The notes beneath the pieces are model-generated. The model was not told the DNA's origin, made no database searches, and saw only the letters and a program-made list of their open reading frames with translations. A program made the position numbers and the translations under genes. A stretch of DNA of 18,000 nucleotides from an uncultured Bacilli bacterium (GTDB lineage Bacteria > Bacillota_I > Bacilli_A > RF39 > UBA660): NCBI GenBank assembly GCA_947599755.1, contig CANQFO010000015.1:1-18000 (forward strand), in the 5' to 3' direction. Positions 7,341-14,060 of this stretch are shown here, in pieces (the first letter of the stretch is position 1; every line of letters begins with the position of its first letter).

Positions 7341-8048
7341 ATGAGTAGTTCTAGAAAAAATATTAGAGATTTATATTTAAAAAAAATGTTTTCTTTACGG
7401 GATGATCAATATTTACAATTTAATCAAAAGATTATTCATTCTCAATATAAAATGATCGGAGTTCGGACACCAATTTTAAGAAAGATTGCAAAAGATGTAT
7501 TTATTCATTTGGAATCTTCAGAAATTTATTCGCTTTTTATCATGAAACCAAAATATTATGAAGAAGTTTTGTTACAGGGTTTTGTACTTGCTCATTTTAC
7601 TGATTATTTGATGTTTAAACAGTATTTTTTGCGATGGATTGATTTGGTTGATAATTGGGCAATTTGCGATATGGCTATTTCTTCTATGAAACTTATTAAA
7701 AAAAATCAAGAAGATTTTTTTCCTTTGGTTCTTTCATTATTGGAGGATGAACGTGAGTTTGTAGTGAGAATTGGAATTGTTATTTTAATGAATTATTATT
7801 TGGAACGGGATAAAGTGGGAGAACTAATTCTTATTATTGATAAAATTCATAGAACAGAGTATTATATTCAAATGGCAATTGCTTGGTTTATTAGTGTTGC
7901 ATTTGTTTCTTTTCCAGAAGAGATAATTTTGTATTTACAAAATAATCATTTGGATGATTTTACACAAAATCAAGCTATTCAAAAGATTCGTGATTCTTAT
8001 CGTGTAAGTTTGAACGATAAAAAGAGAGTAGCTTTATATCGCCGATAA
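7341..8048 (+). CDS. AlkD-like DNA alkylation repair enzyme (HEAT-like repeat glycosylase)
   Basis: Family proteins are DNA glycosylases that excise bulky or cationic alkylated purines using a solenoid of HEAT-like helices. About 235 residues from ATG 7341, the usual size. Seen: GVRTPILRKIAK near the N-terminus, LVDNWAICDMA in the middle (Trp106 and Asp110, four apart like the catalytic Trp/Asp pair of B. cereus AlkD), and AIAWFISVAFVSFPEE, which carries the later conserved Trp. A GTG at 7332 is in frame but lies inside the AGGTGAT ribosome site, so the ATG is the start. It has its own extended -10 promoter 45 bases after the previous gene and ends at a bidirectional terminator, so it is probably a single-gene unit. 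The precise lesion specificity cannot be told. Confidence 0.88.
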   Translation: MSSSRKNIRDLYLKKMFSLRDDQYLQFNQKIIHSQYKMIGVRTPILRKIAKDVFIHLESSEIYSLFIMKPKYYEEVLLQGFVLAHFTDYLMFKQYFLRWIDLVDNWAICDMAISSMKLIKKNQEDFFPLVLSLLEDEREFVVRIGIVILMNYYLERDKVGELILIIDKIHRTEYYIQMAIAWFISVAFVSFPEEIILYLQNNHLDDFTQNQAIQKIRDSYRVSLNDKKRVALYRR

Positions 8049-8097
8049 TTTTGGAAATAAGGTATAATTTGTTTGCTCTTTTAATTTGGCAAAAAAT

Positions 8098-8126
8098 AAA
8101 AGTGTACACTTTTTGTGTACGCTTTT
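8098..8126. terminator. Bidirectional terminator between AlkD-like gene and ZnuA-like gene
   Basis: Two 12-base arms (8098-8109 and 8115-8126) pair with one G-U across a 5-base T loop. The arms carry AAAA at one end and TTTT at the other, so the hairpin has a U-tract in both directions. It lies between two convergent genes and should serve both. Confidence 0.85.
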
Positions 8127-8173
8127 ACAATTTTATATTTTTGTTTATACTTTTTTAAGTATTTTATTTTTTT

Positions 8174-9046
8174 TTATTGATATAGCTCTTGTTTAATTAA
8201 TTCTAGATTTGCGTTCATGATTGTAATGTAGTTTTCATTATTATTTCTTTCATTGTCTGAAATGTTATCTAGCTTGTGTAATTGTTGCTTTTTTACTGTT
8301 GGATATTTTTCTATGAGATTAGTTGCTTTTTGTCCCATATTGTTATTTTTGGAGATATAGATGTAGCTAATTGATTGATCTTTTATTCTTTTTTCTACTT
8401 CACTTTCTGTTTTTTCGGTTGCATTATCATCTAAACAAATTACTTCTAGTCCAAATTTTTCTAAATATTTTAAAGATGGATCTGCTACAACAATAGTTTT
8501 ATTGTTAGTATTTTCTACTGCAACACGGTAATCTGCATCTAATTCTGAAAGTTTTACTTTTAAGTTTTCGTAAGATTCATCGATTTCTTTTTTTAAATAA
8601 TTACTGGTAATATATTCTTCTAGTCCTATCCGTATATTTTGAGCCATCATTAATAAAGAAGATGGGTTTAACCATAGTTCTTCTGGTGAGTATTGTGTTT
8701 CTAAAACATAGGCAGTATCAATAATTTTTAAATTTGGGTTTAGATCTAATAATTCTACTGCTAAATCTCTTTCTTGTTCTAGTAGACCGTTATATATAAA
8801 TAGGTCATTTTTACTAAAATCTTTTTTTTGTTTTTTACTAATTTTATATTTACTGATGTCTACTCCGTCTGGATAGACAGAAGTGATGCTTGCATGTTTT
8901 GCATATAATTTTTTTACTATATATTCATTTGGGTAATTTGTTACAGCAATATTAATATTATCCATATTGTCTTGACTACATCCTGATGTTATTATTAATA
9001 TTGCTAGTAAAATTAATATGGATGGTAGAAATTTTATTTTTTTCAT
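8174..9046 (-). CDS. ZnuA-like metal ABC transporter substrate-binding lipoprotein, ligand histidines missing
   Basis: A 290-residue lipoprotein: signal LPSILILLAILIITSGC with acylated Cys23 expected. The body follows the cluster A-I (ZnuA/TroA/PsaA) pattern: NIAVTNYPNEYIVKKL near the start, SVYPDGVDISKYKI, SKNDLFIYNGLLEQE, LWLNPSS, then a long helix and a second lobe from about residue 183. The metal-binding histidines expected in GVxPHxY, HxWLDP and the start of the second lobe are replaced here (Ser65, Glu123, and no His around Ala188-Asp189). Metal binding by the classical site is therefore doubtful. No ABC ATPase or permease is adjacent. The start codon overlaps the yidD stop (ATGA), so the two are coupled. 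It may bind another ligand or be an orphan; the fold assignment is fairly sure, the function is not. Confidence 0.78.
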   Translation of the reverse strand: MKKIKFLPSILILLAILIITSGCSQDNMDNINIAVTNYPNEYIVKKLYAKHASITSVYPDGVDISKYKISKKQKKDFSKNDLFIYNGLLEQERDLAVELLDLNPNLKIIDTAYVLETQYSPEELWLNPSSLLMMAQNIRIGLEEYITSNYLKKEIDESYENLKVKLSELDADYRVAVENTNNKTIVVADPSLKYLEKFGLEVICLDDNATEKTESEVEKRIKDQSISYIYISKNNNMGQKATNLIEKYPTVKKQQLHKLDNISDNERNNNENYITIMNANLELIKQELYQ

Positions 9047-9267
9047 TGTTTTCTCCTTTTTGGTGGTACTGGGTCATAGCCACTATTTCCTAGTGGATTG
9101 CAACGTAGGATTCTTTTTATTGTTAAAATTGTTCCATAAAAACTACCATGTATTTTGATGGCTTCTATGGCATAATTTGAACAAGTAGGAATATATCTAC
9201 ATTTCCAATGCCATGGTCCTTTTATTTTTTGATATATTTGAATGATAGAAATTAATAATTTTTTCAT
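9043..9267 (-). CDS. yidD: Membrane protein insertion efficiency factor YidD
   Basis: A small amphipathic inner-membrane-associated protein that assists YidC/Sec-dependent insertion. 74 residues, typical size. The family signature is clear: N-terminal amphipathic helix, CRYIPTCSNYAIEAIKIHG, LTIKRILRCNPLG, and GYDPVPPKRRK at the end, with the three conserved cysteines. GGTGAT lies just upstream of ATG 9267. It overlaps the downstream lipoprotein gene by four bases. Elsewhere yidD sits in the rpmH-rnpA-yidC cluster; here it heads an operon with a ZnuA-like lipoprotein. Confidence 0.96.
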   Translation of the reverse strand: MKKLLISIIQIYQKIKGPWHWKCRYIPTCSNYAIEAIKIHGSFYGTILTIKRILRCNPLGNSGYDPVPPKRRKQ

Positions 9268-9282
9268 GCTATCACCAATTTT

Positions 9283-9311
9283 ATTTTACTATTTTTTTTT
9301 AGAGATGACAA
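9283..9311 (-). promoter_or_regulatory. Sigma-A type promoter for yidD operon
   Basis: On the minus strand TTGTCA (9306-9311) and TAAAAT (9283-9288) are separated by exactly 17 bases. Transcription would start near 9276, right at the GGTGAT ribosome site, giving a very short leader. Confidence 0.65.
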
Positions 9312-9414
9312 GATTGAATATTTGAAACTAAAAATAATTTAATTGAAAGAGGATATGTCAATTTTTTCTTGCTGCAAGATTTAACTTTTGGTTTCTTTTT
9401 TTTGCTTTTCAGGA

Positions 9415-9420
9415 TATAAT
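9415..9420 (+). promoter_or_regulatory. Probable -10 box for rnc
   Basis: Perfect TATAAT about 65 bases before the rnc start, in the 217-base divergent yidD/rnc gap. The -35 region is T-rich (TTTCTT at 17 bases) and weak. No other gene or RNA was recognised in this gap. Confidence 0.5.
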
Positions 9421-9484
9421 GTATGTGTAAATGTTAAAAGTTTAGGAAATATTTGGTTTACTTGATGAAAGGAAGAGATTTGAT

Positions 9485-10153
9485 ATGAAAGAGTTATTTT
9501 TTCGACTTGGAATTAAACCTCATGATATACGTTTATATGAAACGGCTTTTTCTCATTCTTCTTATTCTAATGAACATAAGGTAAAAAGTAATTATGAGCG
9601 ATTAGAATTTTTAGGAGATGCTGTTTTAGATTTAGTAGTAGCCGATTATCTTTATACTAATTTTAAAGAAGATGAGGGAGAAATGACTAAAGTAAGGGCA
9701 AGTTATGTTTGCGAAAATGCTAATTTTGAATATGCTACTAATCTTCATTTGAATCAGTATATTCTTGTGGGACATGGTGAGGAAAGAGAGGGTGGTAAAT
9801 ATAAAAAAGCAATTGTTGCTGATATATTTGAAGCTCTTATGGGGGCAATTTATGTTGATTTAGGTTATGCAACCGTTAGAAGAGTGATTTTGAATATTAT
9901 TGTTCCTTATATAGAAGATCCGAAAGTGACTTTTTTTAGTGATTATAAAAGTGCTCTTCAAGAATGCGTACAAACTGAACAAAAAAATCTTCATTATGAA
10001 TTAATTGATGAGCAAGGTCCGGCTCATGATAAAAGATTTACTGTGGAAGTTAAAATAGATGGAATTATTTTTGGAAAAGGAGTTGGAAATTCTAAGAAGG
10101 AAGCTGAACAGGAGGCAGCAAAAGAAGCTTTAGAAAAAATGGCTATTCAATAA
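9485..10153 (+). CDS. rnc: Ribonuclease III
   Basis: Cleaves double-stranded RNA, including the rRNA precursor and antisense-paired transcripts. 222 residues, normal length. Seen: the catalytic signature YERLEFLGDAVLDL (Glu41, Asp45), EGEMTKVRASYV, and VADIFEALMGAIY (Asp113, Glu116). The C-terminal double-stranded RNA-binding domain (about 152-220) starts at DYKSALQE and includes GPAHDKRFTVEV and GNSKKEAEQEAAKEAL. All catalytic acidic residues are present. The start follows AAAGGAAG. In many Firmicutes rnc lies with acpP, plsX or smc; here it is followed by a separate promoter and an RNase J-like gene. Confidence 0.97.
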   Translation: MKELFFRLGIKPHDIRLYETAFSHSSYSNEHKVKSNYERLEFLGDAVLDLVVADYLYTNFKEDEGEMTKVRASYVCENANFEYATNLHLNQYILVGHGEEREGGKYKKAIVADIFEALMGAIYVDLGYATVRRVILNIIVPYIEDPKVTFFSDYKSALQECVQTEQKNLHYELIDEQGPAHDKRFTVEVKIDGIIFGKGVGNSKKEAEQEAAKEALEKMAIQ

Positions 10154-10157
10154 ATAT

Positions 10158-10186
10158 TTGTAAAAAGTTCATTCTTATGCTATAAT
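10158..10186 (+). promoter_or_regulatory. Strong sigma-A promoter before the unknown/RNase J-like pair
   Basis: TTGTAA (10158-10163), a 17-base spacer, then TATAAT (10181-10186) with an extended TG motif (TGCTATAAT). It lies in the 58-base gap after rnc, so the next genes form their own unit or have an added promoter. Confidence 0.75.
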
Positions 10187-10211
10187 TAGTGAGGTTGTAG
10201 GGGGTATCTGT

Positions 10212-10742
10212 ATGAACTTAGTTTTAGAAATGGCTATGCAACTTTATGAAAGTTTAGATATAGAATTAGAGTTACAAGAAGAGTTGAGAGTTCAATTTAT
10301 TCAGTCTGTTTTTTCTTATCAACGAAATGGAGTAACTTTTTCGCCTTTTCGTGATTATTGTTCTAATATTCTTGAATGTGAAAAACAAGTTTTAAATTTT
10401 CAGTATCTAAATAGTTTATTGATGAAAGATAAAATTGAATATTTAATAGAAAATTTTGAACAAATGGAAAATATAGAATTTGTTAGTAGTTTATCTCAGC
10501 AAATACAGATATTTATTGATACTTTGAAACTTCAAAAACAAAATAAGGGTATGTTGGAGTTTGCTCTTTGTGTTTGTAGTCATTCTAATCAAATTCTTCC
10601 TTTATTAGGAAATGTTGATTCAAGATTTGTACAATGTAATGATAAAATGGATGTTGTTCGACTTATACAACAATATGGGCAAGAAACTGTTGAAAATGTA
10701 AAAAATTGTCACCAACAATTATTAGTTAAAGAAAGGAGATAA
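10212..10742 (+). CDS. Protein of unknown function preceding RNase J-like gene
   Basis: A 176-residue, mostly helical, acidic and Gln-rich protein with no signal peptide or membrane segment. I do not recognise a family. The N-terminal half (about 1-75) holds ELELQEELRVQFIQSVFSY and a FSPFRDYCSNILECEKQV stretch; a leucine/glutamine-rich helical middle (75-115) follows. The C-terminal half contains ALCVCSHSNQILPLLGNVDS and ends in a Lys/Arg-rich tail. Several cysteines are present but in no metal-binding pattern I can name. AGGGGGT precedes ATG 10212, under a strong promoter. The stop is two bases from the next start, so it is coupled to the RNase J-like gene and may act with it. Confidence 0.75.
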   Translation: MNLVLEMAMQLYESLDIELELQEELRVQFIQSVFSYQRNGVTFSPFRDYCSNILECEKQVLNFQYLNSLLMKDKIEYLIENFEQMENIEFVSSLSQQIQIFIDTLKLQKQNKGMLEFALCVCSHSNQILPLLGNVDSRFVQCNDKMDVVRLIQQYGQETVENVKNCHQQLLVKERR

Positions 10743-10744
10743 TC

Positions 10745-12397
10745 ATGAGTAAAATTAAAATTTTTGGTCTTGGTGGACTTAATGAAAATGGAAAAAATAT
10801 GTATGTTGTTAAGGTAAACAATGATATTTTTGTTTTTGATGCGGGATTAAAATATGATAATGATTTGAATTTAGGTGTGGATTATATTATTCCTAATTTT
10901 GATTATTTAATTAAAAATCGTAAAAATGTAAAAGGTATCTTTTTAACTCATGGACATGAAGGAAATATGGGAGCTGTTCCTGATATTTTAGAAAAGTTGC
11001 CTGATCTTCCTATTTATGGTACAAAACTTACTTTAAAAGTTGTAAAAAATGATTTATCTAAGGGACAATTAGAAAAATCAAAATTAATTGAAATTCGTCC
11101 GCATGTAAAAATTGATTTTGGGAAAAATTCTCTTTTTCCAATTAGTGTTTCTCATTCTATTCCTGATGCTTTGTGTTATGTTTTATATACAGAAGATGGA
11201 GCAATTGTTTATACGGGAGATTTTGTTTTTGATTCTACTATGATGGGGGCATATAAGACAGATATCGGGAAATTAGCTTATGTAGGAAAGCAGGGAGTTT
11301 TATGTTTGCTTAGTGAATCTATGTATGCTGAAAGGCAGGGACATACTAGTCCTAATCATCGAGTTAGTAGTTTTATTCGTGAAGTTCTTAATCGAAATGA
11401 AAATCGAATTATTGCGACTGTTTTTCCAGCTCATTTTTATCGAATTCAAGAAATTTTTAATGAGGTTTCTAAAACGCATCGTAAAATTGTGATAATGGGA
11501 AAAACTTTACAAGAGATGATTAATCATGCTTTGCAAGAAGGATATTTGACTATTGATCAAAATAAAATTGGTAGTTTAAATGATTTAGATGCAAAAAATT
11601 CTGTTATTTTAATTTCTGATGAAAAAGAAAAGCCTTTTGCTAATTTAGAGAGAATTATTAAAGGGTATGATAAATATATAAAAATTAAAGATACAGATAC
11701 TATTTTTATTACTGAACCAAGTTATGCTGGAATTGAAAAAAGAACTGCTGTAATTATGGATGAAATTGCCATGCTAGGTGCTAATGCAGTTAGTTTGTCT
11801 AGTAAAAAGCATTTACTTCATCATGCTTCTTCTGAGGATTTGATGCTTATGATTAATTTGATGAATCCTAAATACTATTTTCCTGTAAAAGGAGAGTATC
11901 GTCATCAATATGCTAATGCGGAGATTGCTTATTCTCTTGGTATTCCTAGGGAAAATATTATTTTAAAACAAAATGGAGATGTTTTGGAGTTAGTCAATGG
12001 AAAAAATATGAATTCTTTAGAACATATTGATGTAGATGAAATTTTGATTGATGGAAAAAATCAAGGAGATATTGGAGATCTTGTTTTAAAAGATCGTGAA
12101 ATGCTCGGAGAAAATGGAATTGTCATTATTAGTTGTACTTTGGATCATCAGAGTAAAGAGATTTTGGGTGGTCCAGAAATTTTGACTAGAGGATTTATTT
12201 ATGTTAAAGAGAGTCAAGATTTGTTAGAAGAAACTAAACAAATTGCTAGAGAAGTAATTGAGAAAAATATTGAGTTTGGTAGTAGGCGTGTGGATTATTC
12301 GAATATTAAGAGTGAAGTTCGCGATGTATTAGGAAAATTCTTTTATCAACAAACTGAAGCTAAGCCAATGATTATTACAGTTGTTCAGGAAGTATAA
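10745..12397 (+). CDS. RNase J-family protein with degenerate active site (J2-like)
   Basis: RNase J proteins are metallo-beta-lactamase/beta-CASP ribonucleases of the Firmicute RNA decay machinery. At 550 residues it has the full length and domain order: N-terminal MBL part (about 1-205), beta-CASP insert (205-360), MBL completion, and a C-terminal domain after about 440. The zinc motif HxHxDH reads HGHEGN (His69, His71, but Gly73 and Asn74). His137 and Asp159 are kept. The late His in PVHGEYR is Lys382 (PVKGEYR), and the usual TGSQGEP motif is changed around residue 290. Metal-dependent catalysis is therefore unlikely. B. subtilis RNase J2 is likewise altered in this motif and acts as partner of J1, so a J2-type scaffold is my best reading. 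Strong AAAGGAGA site; follows an unknown gene by two bases. Confidence 0.9.
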   Translation: MSKIKIFGLGGLNENGKNMYVVKVNNDIFVFDAGLKYDNDLNLGVDYIIPNFDYLIKNRKNVKGIFLTHGHEGNMGAVPDILEKLPDLPIYGTKLTLKVVKNDLSKGQLEKSKLIEIRPHVKIDFGKNSLFPISVSHSIPDALCYVLYTEDGAIVYTGDFVFDSTMMGAYKTDIGKLAYVGKQGVLCLLSESMYAERQGHTSPNHRVSSFIREVLNRNENRIIATVFPAHFYRIQEIFNEVSKTHRKIVIMGKTLQEMINHALQEGYLTIDQNKIGSLNDLDAKNSVILISDEKEKPFANLERIIKGYDKYIKIKDTDTIFITEPSYAGIEKRTAVIMDEIAMLGANAVSLSSKKHLLHHASSEDLMLMINLMNPKYYFPVKGEYRHQYANAEIAYSLGIPRENIILKQNGDVLELVNGKNMNSLEHIDVDEILIDGKNQGDIGDLVLKDREMLGENGIVIISCTLDHQSKEILGGPEILTRGFIYVKESQDLLEETKQIAREVIEKNIEFGSRRVDYSNIKSEVRDVLGKFFYQQTEAKPMIITVVQEV

Positions 12398-12401
12398 ATT
12401 T

Positions 12402-12872
12402 ATGCGAAAAGTTTTTTTCTTTCTTTTGTTTGTTGCTGCTTTTCTTTTGACTGGTTGCTATCCTAAGAGTGGAGTAGTAACTTGTAGTAATCGAATGGAA
12501 AAAGATAATGTTGTGATGGATACTGATTATCAAATCACTTATTCTGATCATACAGTTTTGGCTCTTCATACGGTAGAAAAAATTATTACTAGTGATGATA
12601 CTATATTAAAAAAGTATCAAACTATATTAGAATCTAATTATCGTCAATATAATGAATTGGATGGATATCATAATGAAATTCTTTTAAAAAAGGGAAGTTT
12701 GATTTCTATTACAGATATTGATTATTCTATGATTAATTTAGATAAGTTGTTTGAAATTGATTCTAATAATGCATCATTGGTTCGACATGGAAAGATAGAT
12801 TTTTTGGGAATGAAGAAAGTTTATGAAAATATGGGAGCAATATGTAAATATAAAGTTTCTAGAAAAAATTGA
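12402..12872 (+). CDS. DUF1307 / YehR-like lipoprotein
   Basis: A 156-residue lipoprotein from ATG 12402: basic start MRKV, hydrophobic core, and lipobox LLTGC with Cys19. The mature part begins with a VVTCSNRMEKDN segment, runs through a beta-rich region and a long helix near residues 65-85, and carries ITDIDYSMINLDKLFEID. This order (TCS near the N-terminus, then an IDY..DL.KL segment) is what I know from DUF1307/YehR-type lipoproteins, whose function is unknown. A second extracytoplasmic Cys near the C-terminus (AICKY) could pair with Cys in VVTCS. The ATG lies four bases after the RNase J-like stop with AGGAAG inside that gene, so they are probably co-transcribed. An upstream in-frame TTG is not needed. 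Confidence 0.75.
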   Translation: MRKVFFFLLFVAAFLLTGCYPKSGVVTCSNRMEKDNVVMDTDYQITYSDHTVLALHTVEKIITSDDTILKKYQTILESNYRQYNELDGYHNEILLKKGSLISITDIDYSMINLDKLFEIDSNNASLVRHGKIDFLGMKKVYENMGAICKYKVSRKN

Positions 12873-12881
12873 TGTTACAGA

Positions 12882-12902
12882 TTCCCTTTTAAATAAAGGG
12901 AA
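12882..12902. repeat. Hairpin TTCCCTTT-5-AAAGGGAA just before tRNA-Arg
   Basis: Perfect 8-bp stem with a 5-base loop between the lipoprotein gene and the tRNA 5' end (which begins 6 bases later). There is no U-run after it on either strand, so it is not a standard terminator. It could be an RNA-processing or stability element if the tRNA is cut from the upstream transcript. Confidence 0.6.
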
Positions 12903-12907
12903 AATAT

Positions 12908-12984
12908 GTCCTTGTAGCTCAGTTGGATAGAGCAAATCTCTCCTAAAGATTAGGTCGGAGGTTCAAATCCTCTCAAGGACACCA
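12908..12984 (+). tRNA. tRNA-Arg (anticodon CCT)
   Basis: Full cloverleaf of 77 bases with encoded CCA. Acceptor GTCCTTG/CAAGGAC pairs perfectly (12908-12914 with 12974-12980). The D arm is GCTC/GAGC and the anticodon stem AATCT/AGATT with loop CTCCTAA, giving anticodon CCT at 12942-12944. The T arm is GGAGG-TTCAAAT-CCTCT with one G-U pair, followed by A73 and CCA. It reads AGG codons. No promoter is visible between the lipoprotein gene and the tRNA, so it may be read through from upstream. A terminator follows. tRNA genes for rare Arg codons are common integration targets, and the region after it looks accessory. Confidence 0.95.
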
Positions 12985-13024
12985 GATTGATAGGGAACTC
13001 GAACCATATTTCGAGAGTAATAAG

Positions 13025-13048
13025 CTAACAGAAATGTTAGTTTTTTTT
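13025..13048 (+). terminator. Rho-independent terminator after tRNA-Arg
   Basis: CTAACA (13025-13030), loop GAAA, TGTTAG (13035-13040), then eight T. The stem can extend by a few A-U/G-U pairs on each side. It is placed 40 bases after the tRNA. Confidence 0.85.
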
Positions 13049-13056
13049 ACATATTA

Positions 13057-13087
13057 AAAATCAAGCAATTTTAAGATACTTGATTTT
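13057..13087. repeat. Inverted repeat AAAATCAAG-13-CTTGATTTT
   Basis: Perfect 9-bp arms with a 13-base loop, spanning the end of the SUKH fragment on the minus strand. Only a short T stretch follows on the minus strand, so it would be a weak terminator at best. Confidence 0.45.
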
Positions 13088-13246
13088 AAAAATATTTTTT
13101 CCGAAATGGTAACATACTGCGCTATTGACTAAGCAATAACGGTGTGGAGAATATTCCTTTTTACTAAACATATTATTGAATTTGTCAAAAGCAAATGCTT
13201 CATCTCCATCATTTGATCCAAAATAAACTAAATTTGGAAAAAACAC
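13061..13246 (-). pseudogene. Fragment of a SUKH (SMI1/KNR4) family immunity-type protein
   Basis: About 61 codons on the minus strand contain FFPNLVYFGSNDGDEAFAFDKF, the core signature of SUKH domains. A whole SUKH protein is about 130-150 residues; here the N-terminal half is missing. An in-frame TAA sits immediately upstream of the GTG at 13246, and the 100 bases before it do not supply the rest. After NNMFSKKEYSPHRYCLVNS the present frame gives Cys/His/Lys-rich text, while the -1/+1 neighbour frame reads AQYVTISEKIFLKSSILKLL, more like a SUKH C-terminus, which suggests a frameshift. Family knowledge: SUKH proteins often neutralise contact-dependent or polymorphic toxins. I take this as a decayed remnant; no toxin gene is next to it. 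Confidence 0.65.
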
Positions 13247-13350
13247 TTAAACTTGCCAGTATATCCATTTTACTTTTTGTAAGAGTTTTTTATAATTTTC
13301 TTATTCTTTAAAGAAAAATTTTATTTGTATTTTTATTTGTTTTACACTTA

Positions 13351-14016
13351 TTAGTTTTCCTCGTCAATTGATAAAATGGTCTTCCAACTATCTAAATTAT
13401 TTGTTGAAATTTTTGAAATTTTTTTCAAAATATTAATTCTTTTTTTTAAAGAAGTATTTATATCAATTTTTTCTTGCTGTAAAATACTCATAATTTTCAA
13501 AAATTCATCGTATGAATCTGATATAGGTTTTAAAGTTGACCAATCATCATGTTGCATGGTATATATAGGTAATTGCTTATAATTTGAATCCATAATTATC
13601 GGATCACCACAAGTTGAATCATAACCTATTATAACAAAATTTATTCCAATCCATTCATTAATAATATTTTTTTGATAGTCATAAACATAACCAATTTGCT
13701 CTTTTAAAAGATTTTCTTTAGAAAATAAATAAATTTCTCCAGCAACTAAATCGACTTTTTTAATATCTTCATTTATATTTAATTTAGGTAATATATGGAT
13801 ATTAAACTTTTTTTCCCATTCTTTGTAATTTTCAGCAATAATTGGTTTATTAACTTTAGTTTTTTTATTTGATAGAACTATCATAATAAATGTTACAGGC
13901 ATAAACAATACAAAAATTATACCAAATACTAAATTTAATGAAGATAAAATAGCCAATAATATTTGTACAATCATAGTAATAAGGCATATTAAATCAATTT
14001 TTCTTACATTTTTCAT
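13351..14016 (-). CDS. Membrane-anchored SUKH (SMI1/KNR4) domain protein
   Basis: A 221-residue protein. The N-terminus has two hydrophobic stretches (about 9-26 and 29-48) that should form a membrane hairpin or two helices; KKTKVNK follows, favouring a cytoplasmic rest. The C-terminal part (about 60-195) is a SUKH domain: WIGINFVIIGYDSTCGDPIIMD, then LPIYTMQHDDW, then PISDSYDEFLKIM. This is the usual order of GxDsxGDPI, the short VY..HD strand and the final SxxEFL helix. GGAGGA precedes ATG 14016. Family knowledge: SUKH proteins commonly act as immunity proteins in toxin systems; two membrane helices are not the common form. It lies between a SUKH fragment and a decayed gene, all minus strand, suggesting a remnant immunity cluster. 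No toxin is visible. Confidence 0.8.
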   Translation of the reverse strand: MKNVRKIDLICLITMIVQILLAILSSLNLVFGIIFVLFMPVTFIMIVLSNKKTKVNKPIIAENYKEWEKKFNIHILPKLNINEDIKKVDLVAGEIYLFSKENLLKEQIGYVYDYQKNIINEWIGINFVIIGYDSTCGDPIIMDSNYKQLPIYTMQHDDWSTLKPISDSYDEFLKIMSILQQEKIDINTSLKKRINILKKISKISTNNLDSWKTILSIDEEN

Positions 14017-14060
14017 AAAATTCCTCCATTTTTAAGTATACTATTAATAAAAAACTTTAA

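Noticed and set aside
12993..13015. GGGAACTCGAACC after the tRNA resembles the reverse complement of a tRNA T arm
   Set aside because: The bases around it do not pair as a T stem and no other cloverleaf arms are present; it is only a short 6-bp hairpin (CTCGAA/TTCGAG).
9358..13479. Exact 17-base repeat TCAATTTTTTCTTGCTG at 9358-9374 and 13463-13479
   Set aside because: One copy is intergenic and the other inside the SUKH coding sequence; T-rich, not flanked by further similarity or terminal repeats, so probably chance.
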